A stretch of 64,000 nucleotides of DNA from Flavisolibacter longurius (lineage in GTDB: Bacteria > Bacteroidota > Bacteroidia > Chitinophagales > Chitinophagaceae), in NCBI GenBank assembly GCA_013327885.1, contig JABUMY010000001.1, positions 546,132 through 610,131 of the forward strand. Direction: 5' to 3'. Both the position numbers and the translations under genes were made by a program. Shown in pieces: positions 39,244 through 48,759 of the stretch. Under the pieces are notes generated by a model, which saw only the letters and a program-made list of their open reading frames with translations, searched no databases and had not been told where the DNA came from. The number at the start of each line of letters is the position of its first letter. The stretch's first letter is position 1.

Positions 39244-39490
39244 ATATGCGTATTTATTGGAATGGGATGTTCTCTTAAAGTTATGCCTTTCTGTAACAGG
39301 TTGTAAGGGGGATGAAAAACGGTACTATGGCCGGATGAAAGGGCGGCTACTGTTTTCGGCAGGAAAAAGGGGGGTGAAAATAGGGTTGCTTTTTCTGTTT
39401 TGGCTTCTGCCTGAAAGGCGTAACTTGATAAGAGAAACTTTTGCCTGCCCGTTAATGACCATTCATTTTTCCCCACAAAAAATATACAAC

Positions 39491-39682
39491 ATGAAAACAT
39501 TGCACTGCGCAGATGCCGGGTTTGATTGCCAGGGAGTGATCAAAGGCACCACCGAAGAAGATGTATTAAGCCAGGCCGCTCAACATGCCCGCGAGCTGCA
39601 CCAGGTGGAAGTGACGCCGGAAATGGAAGCCACCCTGCGAACCTTGATACGTGATGAAAAAGAAGAGTCGTTGTCTTCTTAG
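39491..39682 (+). CDS. DUF1059 family small protein
   Basis: A 63-residue protein starting at 39491 (MKTLHCADAGFDC), where the conserved family N-terminus begins; the much longer open frame upstream is spurious. It has the DUF1059 pattern: an early 'CADAGFDCQGVIKG' with two Cys, 'EEDVLSQAAQHAREL', then 'TPEMEATLRTLIRDE'. The family is small, cytoplasmic and of unknown function. It stands alone, with an A-rich leader. Confidence 0.85.
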   Translation: MKTLHCADAGFDCQGVIKGTTEEDVLSQAAQHARELHQVEVTPEMEATLRTLIRDEKEESLSS

Positions 39683-39906
39683 GTCAAACGAAAATTATAA
39701 AGCGGTCTTGATCATTCCTTGTGTGTTTTTCATCGCAACGTGCTTGTTGCTGTGAAGCCGTGATTTCATTACCGTTTTTATCTACATGCATACTTTGAAA
39801 TAATTAGGTGAACGGATGCATGCTTTATTGCGCAATTGCATTGTATTGCATGCGAATGAAAAGAAACCAAACGCTTACCTAATAATCAATAACCAATAAT
39901 CAATAA

Positions 39907-41253
39907 CTAGTCGTCAACCATATATTCTTCAAACAACTGCTTTCTGAATTTTTGGTAAAAGAAAGAAACCAGCAGGAGCAACACACCCAGCACCAGGTAA
40001 GCGATCACTTTTTGCAGGGTGGAAAAAGTAAGGCTGTCAAGCACCAGCAGTTTCAACAGGGTGATGCCGATGAGGGTAATGCCTGTCATGCGCAAGGGGT
40101 TTGATCTGCGTCTTGCCCCCAGCACAAACAACACCACTGCAGTTAGCAGCCACAGAAGGGTAACCGTAATGCCGCTCCACTGAAAGCCGATGAAAAGTAC
40201 AAAAAGCGAAAGCGCATAATAAGCCAGCAGGTTGCGGGTTGTCTTTTCGTGCCAGCCATGAAACAGCGCTGCCTGCGCCCCCACAAAAAGGGATAGTGAA
40301 AGCGCAATGATAGCCATTGTTGCATTTTCAAACGAAAAGCCAAAAACGTATAAGGCTGCCAGTGAGAGTGCCAGGTTGTTGGTGAGTAGTTGGTAGGCAT
40401 GCGCTTTGCCAAGGGCTTCCTGCCGGAACAATTTGGGGGCAATGGCATTGGCCGTGAACAGCAAAAAGAAAACACACATGTACACAAGGCCGGTGCCCTT
40501 GGCCGTCACGGCTTCCTGCATCACCAGCCAGCCAATAAAGATCAGCCAGGTAATGGCCTGTGCCAGCCGCCCGGTAAGTATCCAATCTTTTTTTATGCTC
40601 AGTAGTACAATGCCTGCGTTGATGATAGCCATGTAAAGAAAAAGCATGGCGGGATTGCCTGTGTTGGGACTGATCAAAAACGGAATGGCATAAGCGCCTA
40701 CCAGTCCCAGGATGGCAATCTCCTGCCGGTTGTATCGGCTGGCCACCGTTACGGTGCACAAGGTAAAAATCACCATCAGTGCATAGGTAACCGCAAACGA
40801 AAACAAGGCGTAGTAAACAAAGGCAGCATACGTGGTAAAGTAAACCGATGCCATGGCGCCGCTGAAAAGTATGGCGCTGAAGCCCGGATAAGCGCCCCGG
40901 AGCTTTACGGCAAAAAACAGCAGGAGGCCACCGGCAAGATAAGCCAGCAGGATGCGCAGCTTTTCCGAAATAAGGTTGGCGTCGATGGCATATTTTACGC
41001 CCAGCGAAAGACCAATCACCAACACAATAATGCCGATGAGATGAATGAGCCGAAGACCAATCAGGTTTTCCAGCGAAGCTTGCGGCTGCAGCGATCGACG
41101 GGGAGACGGTTGCGGTGTTACGGCGTTGTGTGGCAACAAGGCCTGCACCTGCCGGCGAAGGTTTTCAATGGTATGTTGCTGCTGCTGCAGTTGCCGCGAC
41201 AGTTGTTCAATCTCTTCTTCCAGTTTTTGTAACGGGCCCGGTTCGGTCATCAC
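39907..41253 (-). CDS. DUF2339 multi-spanning membrane protein
   Basis: A 448-residue integral membrane protein. Residues about 6-45 form a coiled coil ('LEEEIEQLSRQLQQQQHTIENLRRQVQALL', spread over 30 residues). After a Pro/Gln-rich linker and the family motif 'LENLIGLRLIHLIGIIVLVIGLSLGVKYAID', spread over the first membrane helix, about 12-13 membrane helices follow. Its length is shorter than many DUF2339 proteins (700-900), which duplicate the membrane part. The function is unknown. It is a single-gene unit. Confidence 0.85.
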   Translation of the reverse strand: MMTEPGPLQKLEEEIEQLSRQLQQQQHTIENLRRQVQALLPHNAVTPQPSPRRSLQPQASLENLIGLRLIHLIGIIVLVIGLSLGVKYAIDANLISEKLRILLAYLAGGLLLFFAVKLRGAYPGFSAILFSGAMASVYFTTYAAFVYYALFSFAVTYALMVIFTLCTVTVASRYNRQEIAILGLVGAYAIPFLISPNTGNPAMLFLYMAIINAGIVLLSIKKDWILTGRLAQAITWLIFIGWLVMQEAVTAKGTGLVYMCVFFLLFTANAIAPKLFRQEALGKAHAYQLLTNNLALSLAALYVFGFSFENATMAIIALSLSLFVGAQAALFHGWHEKTTRNLLAYYALSLFVLFIGFQWSGITVTLLWLLTAVVLFVLGARRRSNPLRMTGITLIGITLLKLLVLDSLTFSTLQKVIAYLVLGVLLLLVSFFYQKFRKQLFEEYMVDD

Positions 41254-41398
41254 AGCTTTTTGCGTAAAATAAGCACTTTTCCAACTGGCAAGAGGTGAGG
41301 GGGACGGTGGTGCAGAAAAGGGCCCCGCTGTTATTTAACAATCGCCCTGCGGGCTAAAAACGTTTCTGCTCTATCTTTCCGCAAACATTGGTGTTGCT

Positions 41399-42571
41399 TT
41401 GAAGAAGATTGTTTTCCTGGTTTTTGGAATGATACTGTTGACAAAAGCTGCCTTGACACAGGATAGCTGCGGGTTGCGCATTTCGCTGCTTACCTGTTCG
41501 CCGGGAGAGGAGCTGTACTCCACCTTTGGCCACACGGCCATCCGCGTAACCGATGCCACTGCCGGTATCGACGAGGTATATAACTACGGCACGTTTGCTT
41601 TTACCGATGACTTTTATTACAAGTTTGTCAAGGGCCGTCTCCTGTATGAATTATCGGTGGAAGATTTTTCGGGCTTTGTTTTTCAATACCAGGCCGAGAG
41701 CCGCTCCATCGCCGAGCAGGAACTGGCGATAAACTGTTTGCAGAAGGCGCAGTTGTATGCAGCCCTTCGCACCAATGCCTTGCCTGAAAACCGTTTTTAC
41801 CGCTACGATTTTCTGTTTGACAACTGCACTACCCGTGCCCGCGATATTATTGAAAAGAACAGTGGTGGCGCCGCGGCTTATCCATTATTGTTTGCTGGCG
41901 AAGCGCCAACGTTTCGCAACCTAATACACGTTTACCTGAACAGGGCTCACCAGGACTGGAGCAAGTTTGGCATTGACCTGCTGTTGGGTGCAAAACTCGA
42001 TCGCAAGACAATCAACCTCGAAACAACTTTCCTGCCCGATAACCTGCTGAAAGCGTTTGACAGTACAACCGTTGGTGGCTTACCGCTGGTGAAAGAAGAA
42101 ACGCCGCTGCTGGTCATGCCATCGGTAGCCACGGAGAGTTATTTGATTACACCATTTGTGTTGTTTGCCCTGCTGCTCGTGTTTGGCGGCGTGTTGACGT
42201 TTGGTAAAAAAGGCTGGGCGCAAAAGGCGGTTGCCGTCCTGGATTTTTTCCTGTTTTTTGTATTGGGTGCCGTGGGTGTACTGCTCCTGTTTATGTGGTT
42301 CGCCACCGATCATGCGCTTTGCGCCAACAACTACAACCTTGCCTGGGCATTGCCAACGCATTTTGTGGTTGCCTTTTTTCTTTTTAGCCGGAAGCGATGG
42401 GTGCAGGTGTATTTCCGAGTCGTATTTTTTCTGCAACTGGCGTTGCTGCTCCTGTGGGCATTTCTGCCCCAGCAGCTCAACACTGCTTTGATACCACTGC
42501 TTTTCTTGTTAGTTTTAAGAAGCTGGGTGCTTTCAAAAAAACCGTATGGAGACAAAAAGAATTACGCATAA
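41399..42571 (+). CDS. DUF4105 family membrane protein
   Basis: A 390-residue protein with a signal peptide or N-terminal membrane helix, then the DUF4105 domain: 'SLLTCSPGEELYSTFGHTAIRVTD', spread over about residues 28-51, 'VYNYGTFAF' and 'YRYDFLFDNCTTRARDIIE', which carries the conserved Cys. Four or so C-terminal membrane helices lie at about 242-385. The start is a TTG at 41399: it adds the basic KK in front of the hydrophobic stretch, whereas the next ATG would cut into the signal. His/Cys conservation hints at hydrolase-like chemistry, unproven. It overlaps the next gene by 26 bases. Confidence 0.8.
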   Translation: MKKIVFLVFGMILLTKAALTQDSCGLRISLLTCSPGEELYSTFGHTAIRVTDATAGIDEVYNYGTFAFTDDFYYKFVKGRLLYELSVEDFSGFVFQYQAESRSIAEQELAINCLQKAQLYAALRTNALPENRFYRYDFLFDNCTTRARDIIEKNSGGAAAYPLLFAGEAPTFRNLIHVYLNRAHQDWSKFGIDLLLGAKLDRKTINLETTFLPDNLLKAFDSTTVGGLPLVKEETPLLVMPSVATESYLITPFVLFALLLVFGGVLTFGKKGWAQKAVAVLDFFLFFVLGAVGVLLLFMWFATDHALCANNYNLAWALPTHFVVAFFLFSRKRWVQVYFRVVFFLQLALLLLWAFLPQQLNTALIPLLFLLVLRSWVLSKKPYGDKKNYA

Positions 42572-43349
42572 GGGAAAGAACATAAGCTACCGCACCCGGG
42601 GCAAGGGGCCGCTAGTGTTGTTGCTGCATGGCTTTGCCGAGGATGGAACCATCTGGAAGGGACAGTACGATCTATTTCCCCGTCACCGGTTGGTCGTTCC
42701 TGATCTTCCCGGTACCGGCGACAGTGAATTGCTGGAAGAGGCGAGCATGGAAAGCATGGCTGCCGCCATCAAGGCAGTGATGGATGCGGAAGGAGCGGAG
42801 AAGGTTATACTGATTGGTCACAGCATGGGTGGCTATGTGGCCCTGGCTTTTGCCGAAAGATATCCGGAAGCGTTACAGGCACTGGGCCTTTTTCATTCCA
42901 CGGCTTTTGCCGACAGTGAAGAAAAAAAAGAAACCCGGCGAAAAGGCATTCGCTTTATAGCGGAAAATGGGGCGGCGCAATTTTTAAAAACGACTACGCC
43001 TAACCTTTATTCACCCCGGTCCCGGGAAGAACACCCGGAGTGGATAACGGAGCATTTGGCGGCGACACACAACTTTTCTGCAGAAAGCCTCGTTACTTAT
43101 TATATGGCCATGATCGATCGTCCGGACCGGACAGCCGTTTTAGCGCAAATCAAGGTGCCTGTGCTTTTTGTAATGGGCCGGTACGATAGCGCCGTACCGC
43201 TGCAGGATGGACTGAAACAGTGCCACCTGCCCGCTTTATCGTATATTCATATTCTTGACGAGACCGGTCATATGGGCATGATCGAAGAAAAAGCCCAAAC
43301 GGCTGAACTGTTGACAGCATTCGTATTCACGCTTGAAAAGACTGCCTAA
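42546..43349 (+). CDS. alpha/beta hydrolase
   Basis: A 267-residue cytoplasmic alpha/beta-fold hydrolase. 'LLLHGFAEDGTIW' gives the oxyanion-hole HG at about residues 28-29, 'GHSMGG' holds nucleophile Ser93, and the acid and base are probably the Asp in 'GRYDSAVP' and the His in 'DETGHMGMIEE'. This is the general carboxylesterase/haloperoxidase-like branch; the substrate is unknown. It starts inside the 3' end of the DUF4105 gene and ends 4 bases before the T9SS protein gene, so all three are probably one operon with translational coupling. Confidence 0.88.
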   Translation: METKRITHKGKNISYRTRGKGPLVLLLHGFAEDGTIWKGQYDLFPRHRLVVPDLPGTGDSELLEEASMESMAAAIKAVMDAEGAEKVILIGHSMGGYVALAFAERYPEALQALGLFHSTAFADSEEKKETRRKGIRFIAENGAAQFLKTTTPNLYSPRSREEHPEWITEHLAATHNFSAESLVTYYMAMIDRPDRTAVLAQIKVPVLFVMGRYDSAVPLQDGLKQCHLPALSYIHILDETGHMGMIEEKAQTAELLTAFVFTLEKTA

Positions 43350-43353
43350 CCTG

Positions 43354-45987
43354 ATGAAAAAACTGCTTTCTTTTGCCTGCTTTCTCCTGCTTTCTTTGGG
43401 CGCCTTTGCCAATCACATCACGGGTGGTACTGTGTACTACGAGTACAAAGGCGTAAATGCAGCCGGTCGCCATACTTACGAGATCACCTTAAAGCTTTAC
43501 CGGGATTGCTTTGCCCCTGCCGGCTCCGCACAATTGGACCCCGATGCCATTATTGGGATATTCGATAAATCGACAGGAGGGTTGTTTGAGCGATTTGTTG
43601 TGGCACGTTCCAATATTTTAACGGAGAACCTGACCAATCCCGATCCTTGTATCACCAATCCGCCACCGGTGTGTTACGAGGTGGGATACTACACGTTTAC
43701 GGCTACCTTGCCTCCTTCGCCGGACGGCTATACCATCGCCTACCAGCGTTGCTGCCGTATCATTGGTATCAGCAATCTTGCCTCCAACTCCAACCAGTAT
43801 GGCGCTACGTATACGGCAGAAATTCCGGGTACAACCGCAGTAAGCGGTGGGCCTGTCAACAACAGTGCAAAATTTGATGGTTCGGACAAGGTGGTGGTTT
43901 GTGCCAATACCTATTTTGAATACGACTTTGGCGCAAAAGATGCCGATGGCGACCAGTTGAGCTACACCTTCTGCAATGCCTATATCGGCGGATCGCAGGG
44001 CATGCCGGTTCCGCAAACACCAACATCGCCACCGTATACCACCATCACCTACAGTTCAACTTTTAACGGGGCACAGCCGCTTGGCAGTGAGGTTAGCATT
44101 AACCCGCAAACAGGTTTGGTTACTGGTATTGCACCGGCACCGGGCATTTACGTGGTAACGGTTTGTGTTTCGGAATTTCGCAATGGCAAACTAATTGCCG
44201 TCCAGCGCAAAGACCTCCAGATAAAAATTGGCGATTGTAATGTGGCCCAGGCCATCCCGGTTGTGCTTGACAGCAGCGGCATCCGGTTGCAGCCGGATGT
44301 GGCAGGGTGTAAAAGCTTTACTTATCGCTTTGCCAATGATGTGCCGCCCAACCCGGCTATCCATACCTATTTCTGGGAGGTGAGCGATGGGGCGACCTAT
44401 AATGTTGCAAATCCAACCCATACCTTTACCGACACCGGTGTGTACACCATAAAGCTGACCATCAACCGTGGTGAACCCTGCAGCGCTGAGGCCACATCCA
44501 CCTTAAAAGTATATCCTGGCTTTACCCCTGATTTTTCGTTTGCCGGTGTGTGTGCCGGTAAGCCAACCCGCTTTACTGATGCTTCTACCACACAATACGG
44601 TACCGTAAACGGCTGGCGCTGGGACTTTGGCGATCCGGCAACCATTGAAGATACCTCCCGCCTGCGCAACCCAACCTATACTTACCCGCAAGAAGCGACC
44701 TATAACCTGCAGTACACCGTTACCACCAGCAAAGGTTGTAAGGAAACCATCTCCAAGCCTGTGCAAATTCTTACCAAGCCACCACTGCGTGTAGCGTTTA
44801 AGGATACGCTCATATGCAACGGCGACAGGCTGCAACTGGAAGCCATTGGCAACGGTAATTTTTCCTGGACGCCGGGTACCAACATTGCCGGTGCCAACAC
44901 GGCAACGCCAACCGTTTTTCCGGCAGCAACCAGCAAATACATCGTAGAGCTGAACGACCAGGGATGTATTGCTTTTGATACGGTGCAGGTAAGGGTGGTG
45001 AACTTTGTTACCCTGCAGGCGATGGCCGATACCACTATCTGTGCCGGCGATACGCTTCGGCTGCATGCACAAACCGATGGCTTGCGTTATAGCTGGAGTC
45101 CGGCGGGTACAATAGACAATCCAAACTTGTTGCGACCGCTGGCGGTACCCACAACTTCTACCCGTTACACCATTCAATCAACCATTGGCGGTTGCAGTGC
45201 AACCGACGAAGTGGCGGTGACGCTGGTGCCCTACCCGGTTGTAAACGCCGGTAACGATACGATTGTTTGCTACAACACGGCCGCACGCCTGAACGGAAGT
45301 CATAATGGTACGGCTTTTACCTGGTCGCCGGTGGCGACGCTATCCGGTGCCAATACACTAAGTCCAGTAGCAACGCCTTCTGCAACCACGGCCTATGTGT
45401 TGTATTCGTTTGACACCCGGGGCTGTCCGAAAGCAGGTAGCGATACGGTAGTGGTGGTGGTCAATCCGGAGGTGGTCGCTTTTGCCGGAAGAGATACGGC
45501 TGTTGTGGTAGGGCAGGAGCTTCAGCTTGGCGCTACCGGCGGTGAAGTCTATTCCTGGTCGCCACCGGTTGGCCTGAGCAGTACGATTGTTTCCAATCCC
45601 ATTGGCTTGTATAACGGAAGCTTTGACAGCATCCGCTATTATGTTACCGTGATGGATGCCATTGGCTGCGCCGATGTGGCCAGTGTTGGTGTGAAGATCT
45701 TTAAAACAGCACCCCGCGTTTTTGTGCCCTCGGCCTTTACACCGAATGGTGATGGCCGCAATGACGTGGTACGTCCGATAGCGGTGGGACTTTCAACAAT
45801 AGAATACTTCCGTATTTACAACCGTTGGGGACAGATGGTGTTTGAAACCACTGTTAATGGCAAAGGCTGGGATGGAAAAATACAAGGTGCTCCGCAGGGA
45901 ACAGAAACCTATGCCTGGATTGTAAAAGGACAAGACTTTACCGGTAAGACGGTGTTTGAAAAAGGGACCGTGACGTTGATACGGTAG
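43354..45987 (+). CDS. T9SS type B secreted PKD-domain protein (gliding-motility-associated C-terminus)
   Basis: An 877-residue secreted protein. The start at 43354 gives a signal peptide (MKKLLSFACFLLLSLGAFA, followed by NHITGG); the upstream ATG at 43333 adds only seven residues. 'ITGGTVYYEYKG' begins a domain common at the N-termini of long Bacteroidota surface proteins. One or two PKD domains follow ('YFWEVSDGATYNVANPTHTFTDTG' region, 'GWRWDFGDP'), then Ig-like repeats with 'TICAGDTLRL'. The C-terminal type B sorting domain starts at about residue 787: 'SAFTPNGDGRND', 'IYNRWGQMVFET', 'GWDG', 'GTETYAWIV'. It is the last gene of the DUF4105 operon. Confidence 0.92.
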   Translation: MKKLLSFACFLLLSLGAFANHITGGTVYYEYKGVNAAGRHTYEITLKLYRDCFAPAGSAQLDPDAIIGIFDKSTGGLFERFVVARSNILTENLTNPDPCITNPPPVCYEVGYYTFTATLPPSPDGYTIAYQRCCRIIGISNLASNSNQYGATYTAEIPGTTAVSGGPVNNSAKFDGSDKVVVCANTYFEYDFGAKDADGDQLSYTFCNAYIGGSQGMPVPQTPTSPPYTTITYSSTFNGAQPLGSEVSINPQTGLVTGIAPAPGIYVVTVCVSEFRNGKLIAVQRKDLQIKIGDCNVAQAIPVVLDSSGIRLQPDVAGCKSFTYRFANDVPPNPAIHTYFWEVSDGATYNVANPTHTFTDTGVYTIKLTINRGEPCSAEATSTLKVYPGFTPDFSFAGVCAGKPTRFTDASTTQYGTVNGWRWDFGDPATIEDTSRLRNPTYTYPQEATYNLQYTVTTSKGCKETISKPVQILTKPPLRVAFKDTLICNGDRLQLEAIGNGNFSWTPGTNIAGANTATPTVFPAATSKYIVELNDQGCIAFDTVQVRVVNFVTLQAMADTTICAGDTLRLHAQTDGLRYSWSPAGTIDNPNLLRPLAVPTTSTRYTIQSTIGGCSATDEVAVTLVPYPVVNAGNDTIVCYNTAARLNGSHNGTAFTWSPVATLSGANTLSPVATPSATTAYVLYSFDTRGCPKAGSDTVVVVVNPEVVAFAGRDTAVVVGQELQLGATGGEVYSWSPPVGLSSTIVSNPIGLYNGSFDSIRYYVTVMDAIGCADVASVGVKIFKTAPRVFVPSAFTPNGDGRNDVVRPIAVGLSTIEYFRIYNRWGQMVFETTVNGKGWDGKIQGAPQGTETYAWIVKGQDFTGKTVFEKGTVTLIR

Positions 45988-46079
45988 GCCTCTGGCCCCC
46001 ACGGCCCCCACCTATCCTCCCCCAACGGGGGAGGAACAGCCAACACACAGACCCTTGCTTTTGCACGATACTTTATTTG

Positions 46080-46109
46080 CCTCTGCCAGCTTTTCTGGCG
46101 GAGGTTTTT
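46080..46109 (+). terminator. terminator after the T9SS operon
   Basis: CCTCTGCCAG pairs with CTGGCGGAGG (one G-T pair), followed by TTTTTGTTT. It lies about 90 bases after the stop codon at 45987. Confidence 0.75.
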
Positions 46110-46157
46110 GTTTATGGTACTTGCTGAATTTATTACTCCAATCCTCACTTTTCTTCA

Positions 46158-46243
46158 GAAGCCCGGTAGGGCTTCCATGTGAATAGCGCCGGGTGAAACC
46201 CGGTGATGACATATTGTGATGGTAAACAACCCCGGAGGAGTTG
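46158..46243. repeat. cluster of three REP-like hairpins
   Basis: GAAGCCC-GGTA-GGGCTTC (46158-46175), CCGGGT-GAA-ACCCGG (46189-46203) and CAACCCC-GGA-GGAGTTG (46227-46243, one mismatch) occur within 90 bases. They share GC-rich arms and short GTA/GGA-type loops, like the hairpins at 53714-53781. Confidence 0.65.
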
Positions 46244-46513
46244 CCCGTTTATTGACATTGTTCCGGTATTTCCTGAATGGACAGGGCATAGATCCGGCTT
46301 TGTAAACCCACCCCAAATCATTACAACAATAACAAACCTTAGGTTTCCCCTCCAAGGAGGGAAAGGTTTCTTTTGCAGTACCTGTTGTGTTCGGGGATAG
46401 AATGAAATCATTTAGCTTTTTCAAAATTCAAATGAATGCAGGAGTTCATTTTCAGTAGGCAACGCTCCATGTTCAATTCTCAAATGAGAGAACATCCTAC
46501 CCAACATTCCTTA

Positions 46514-46618
46514 GCCCGCTGGTTCAGCGCCTTATTGCGCATTCGCTAACGTTTCTATTTACTGTAAGAAAAGGGTAGCGCAATAAGGCGCCTTCAGCCT
46601 CTTGCTTTATCAGCGGGC
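46514..46618. repeat. nested perfect inverted repeat (possible MITE remnant)
   Basis: The outer arms GCCCGCTG (46514-46521) and CAGCGGGC (46611-46618) enclose perfect 14-base inner arms GCGCCTTATTGCGC (46527-46540) and GCGCAATAAGGCGC (46578-46591). The whole 105-base unit can fold as one long hairpin with an A/T-rich 37-base loop. Confidence 0.85.
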
Positions 46619-47082
46619 AAAAAGTAGAGTTGCACGCAGCATGTAGTACTGAATAAAGCTGAAGGGAAAGTCTATTTGTAAAATGAATCAGGCAACCAAT
46701 AAAGAACGGCTGTTTTGCGCTGGCCTTGGAAAAAGCAGCGGAGCGTTTGCTTTTTCCTTGAACTTTTGGCTCCACCTTTTCTGGAGAGAAAAGGTGGAAA
46801 ACAAACTAACACAAAGAATGATCAAATTAAGAGACAGTCTACAAAGTGACTTGTATATCTATTCCGCAAGGGATGATATAAAACACTCGAAGCCATTTCT
46901 TAAAATCTAATGTCTATTAAGTCGCATACGACAATAGTCTCCCCAAACATGATAAGTAAAGTAATTTCCAATACCCAACCTGTATCACTAATTCACTCAC
47001 ATGCATAAATGCCATTCCCATAAACGCTACTCATATTCCCCCAAAGCACGTGCTCAACAACTCCCGCCACTATCTTCGCTTC

Positions 47083-47850
47083 ATGAAAACGGTTTTTATT
47101 ACCGGCGCCACCGCAGGCTTTGGTGAAGCCTGTGCCGACATCTTTGCCAAAAACGATTATCGTCTTATCCTCAATGGTCGCCGTGCGGAAAGGCTGACCA
47201 CCCTGCAGGAAAAGCTTCAAAAAGAATACAACGCTACTAGTTATCTCCTGCCGTTTGATGTGCAGGACAGGGGCGCTGTACAATCTGCCATCAGCAACCT
47301 GCCGGAAGAATGGCAAGCCATCGATATCCTGGTGAACAACGCCGGGCTGGCGCTGGGCCGCGACCATTTTGATGCCGCCAACATCGACGACTGGGACACG
47401 ATGATCAACACCAATATCAAAGGTTTGCTCTATGTTTCCAAGGCCGTGGTACCGTTCATGGTCAAACGTAAAAGGGGGCATATCATCAACCTCGGCTCCA
47501 TCGCTGCCAAGGATGTTTATGAAAAAGGAAACGTTTACTGCGCCACCAAGGCCGCTGTTGATTCCATCAGCAAAGGCATGCGCATTGACCTGTTGCCGCA
47601 TCACATAAAGGTAACAGCTGTTCACCCCGGCGCTGCCGATACAGAATTTTCACTGGTGCGCTTCAAAGGCGACCGGCAAACGGCCGATTCAGTGTATGAA
47701 GGCTACCAACCCTTAGTGGCGGAAGACGTGGCCGGCATTATTTATTACTGCGCTACGCTGCCGCCGCATGTCTGCATCAACGACCTGGTGGTAACACCTA
47801 CGCAGCAAGCCAACGGCATTTATTTCCAAAAGGACGGAAACGTACTTTAG
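47083..47850 (+). CDS. SDR-family oxidoreductase (YdfG-like)
   Basis: A 255-residue classical SDR. The start at 47083 (MKTVFITGATAGFG) is preferred to an in-frame GTG at 47050. The cofactor motif TGATAGFG is at about residues 7-14, 'LNGRRAERL' with Arg after the second strand suggests NADP, then 'NNAGLALG' and the catalytic 'LGSIAAKDVYEKGNVYCATKAAVD' with Ser/Tyr/Lys. It is closest in style to NADP-dependent 3-hydroxy-acid (serine) dehydrogenases of the YdfG group. It lies 65 bases before trmD on the same strand. Confidence 0.85.
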   Translation: MKTVFITGATAGFGEACADIFAKNDYRLILNGRRAERLTTLQEKLQKEYNATSYLLPFDVQDRGAVQSAISNLPEEWQAIDILVNNAGLALGRDHFDAANIDDWDTMINTNIKGLLYVSKAVVPFMVKRKRGHIINLGSIAAKDVYEKGNVYCATKAAVDSISKGMRIDLLPHHIKVTAVHPGAADTEFSLVRFKGDRQTADSVYEGYQPLVAEDVAGIIYYCATLPPHVCINDLVVTPTQQANGIYFQKDGNVL

Positions 47851-47903
47851 CGAAAAGAGCGCCTCCGTTGTGAGGCTTTTATCTTTCCGCCAACGCCGGC
47901 CTT

Positions 47904-47911
47904 TATCTTTG
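47904..47911 (+). promoter_or_regulatory. putative -7 element giving a nearly leaderless trmD mRNA
   Basis: TATCTTTG matches TAnnTTTG and ends 4 bases before the trmD ATG, so transcription would start at or beside the start codon. A clear -33 TTG at the usual distance is not visible. Confidence 0.4.
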
Positions 47912-47915
47912 CGGC

Positions 47916-48593
47916 ATGCACATCGATATCCTTACGGTATTGCCGGAGCTTTTGGAAAGTCCCCTGTCGCACTCGATCATGAAACGGGCACAGGACAAAG
48001 GCCTTTTGCAGGTTCAGGTACACCACCTGCGCAAATGGGCTGTGAATGAATACGGGCAGATTGACGACTACCAATATGGTGGTGGTGCGGGGATGGTGAT
48101 GATGCCGGAACCCCTGGCCAACGCTATCGATGAATTGAGCAAGGAAAAAGAGTTTGACGAGATCATCTTTCTCACGCCGGATGGTGAAACCTTCAATCAA
48201 AAAACAGCCAACCAGCTTTCTCTAAAACAAAACCTCCTGCTTATTTGCGGGCATTACAAAGGCATTGATCAGCGCATCCGCGAGCAATATGTTACCAAAG
48301 AAATTTCCATTGGTGATTATGTGCTCAGCGGCGGTGAACTGGCGGCAGCTATTGTGGTGGATGCTGTGGGAAGGCTGATTCCCGGGGTGTTGAATGATGA
48401 AACTTCTGCGCTTACCGATTCGTTCCAGGATAATCTTTTGGCACCACCAGTATACACACGTCCGGCCGATTGGCGCGGACAGAAAGTGCCCGATATTTTA
48501 TTAAGTGGCCATACGGCTAAAATTGAAGAGTGGCGTCACGAACAAGCCGTGCAGCGTACTAAAGAACGCAGGCCCGACCTGCTGGAAGAATGA
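47916..48593 (+). CDS. trmD: tRNA (guanine(37)-N1)-methyltransferase
   Basis: A 225-residue SPOUT-class enzyme that methylates N1 of G37 next to the anticodon of tRNAs reading CUN, CCN and CGG codons, preventing +1 frameshifts. Family motifs are '[24 protein letters not shown]' region at the N-terminus, '[18 protein letters not shown]', '[13 protein letters not shown]', the trefoil-knot SAM site '[22 protein letters not shown]' (spread over 22 residues), and '[13 protein letters not shown]'. Its length is typical. The usual ribosomal neighbours (rpsP, rimM, rplS) are not adjacent. It is convergent with gpsA. Confidence 0.96.
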   Translation: MHIDILTVLPELLESPLSHSIMKRAQDKGLLQVQVHHLRKWAVNEYGQIDDYQYGGGAGMVMMPEPLANAIDELSKEKEFDEIIFLTPDGETFNQKTANQLSLKQNLLLICGHYKGIDQRIREQYVTKEISIGDYVLSGGELAAAIVVDAVGRLIPGVLNDETSALTDSFQDNLLAPPVYTRPADWRGQKVPDILLSGHTAKIEEWRHEQAVQRTKERRPDLLEE

Positions 48594-48595
48594 TT

Positions 48596-48757
48596 GACGT
48601 GAAACGTTAGACGAGAAACGAGAAACCGTAGCGCTTTTACATTTTAATCAGTAGTATGATAGTTTGTGTCGGCTGTTCAACTTGTGAACCCGTGAACTTG
48701 TAAAATTCTCTCGTCTCACTTCTCTCGTCTGTCGTCTGACGTCTCCCGTTTCACGTC
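48596..48757. repeat. inverted and direct repeats between trmD and gpsA stop codons
   Basis: The perfect 11-base arms GACGTGAAACG (48596-48606) and CGTTTCACGTC (48747-48757) border the gap between the convergent genes almost exactly. Inside are two direct copies of TTCTCTCGTCT and a related inverted GACGAGAAACGAGAA. No long T-run is present. Confidence 0.75.
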
Positions 48758-48759
48758 CC

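Larger units (their letters stand above)
45988..47082. other. 1.1-kb intergenic region rich in inverted repeats
   Basis: No convincing gene. The region holds a GC-rich hairpin (CCTCCCCC/GGGGGAGG, 46016-46034), a terminator-like hairpin (46080), three REP-like hairpins (46158-46243), a hairpin CCCTCC/GGAGGG near 46347, a nested 105-base inverted repeat (46514-46618) and a CCACCTTTTCT / AGAAAAGGTGG hairpin near 46770. A 75-residue open frame at 46683 contains the last hairpin and looks spurious. Confidence 0.6.

Noticed and set aside
39218..39490. N-terminal extension of the DUF1059 protein
   Set aside because: The conserved family sequence starts at 39491; the preceding residues are unrelated and the upstream part overlaps the start of the divergent protease gene.
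46683..46910. 75-residue ORF
   Set aside because: It spans a CCACCTTTTCT/AGAAAAGGTGG hairpin and has no domain or signal pattern.
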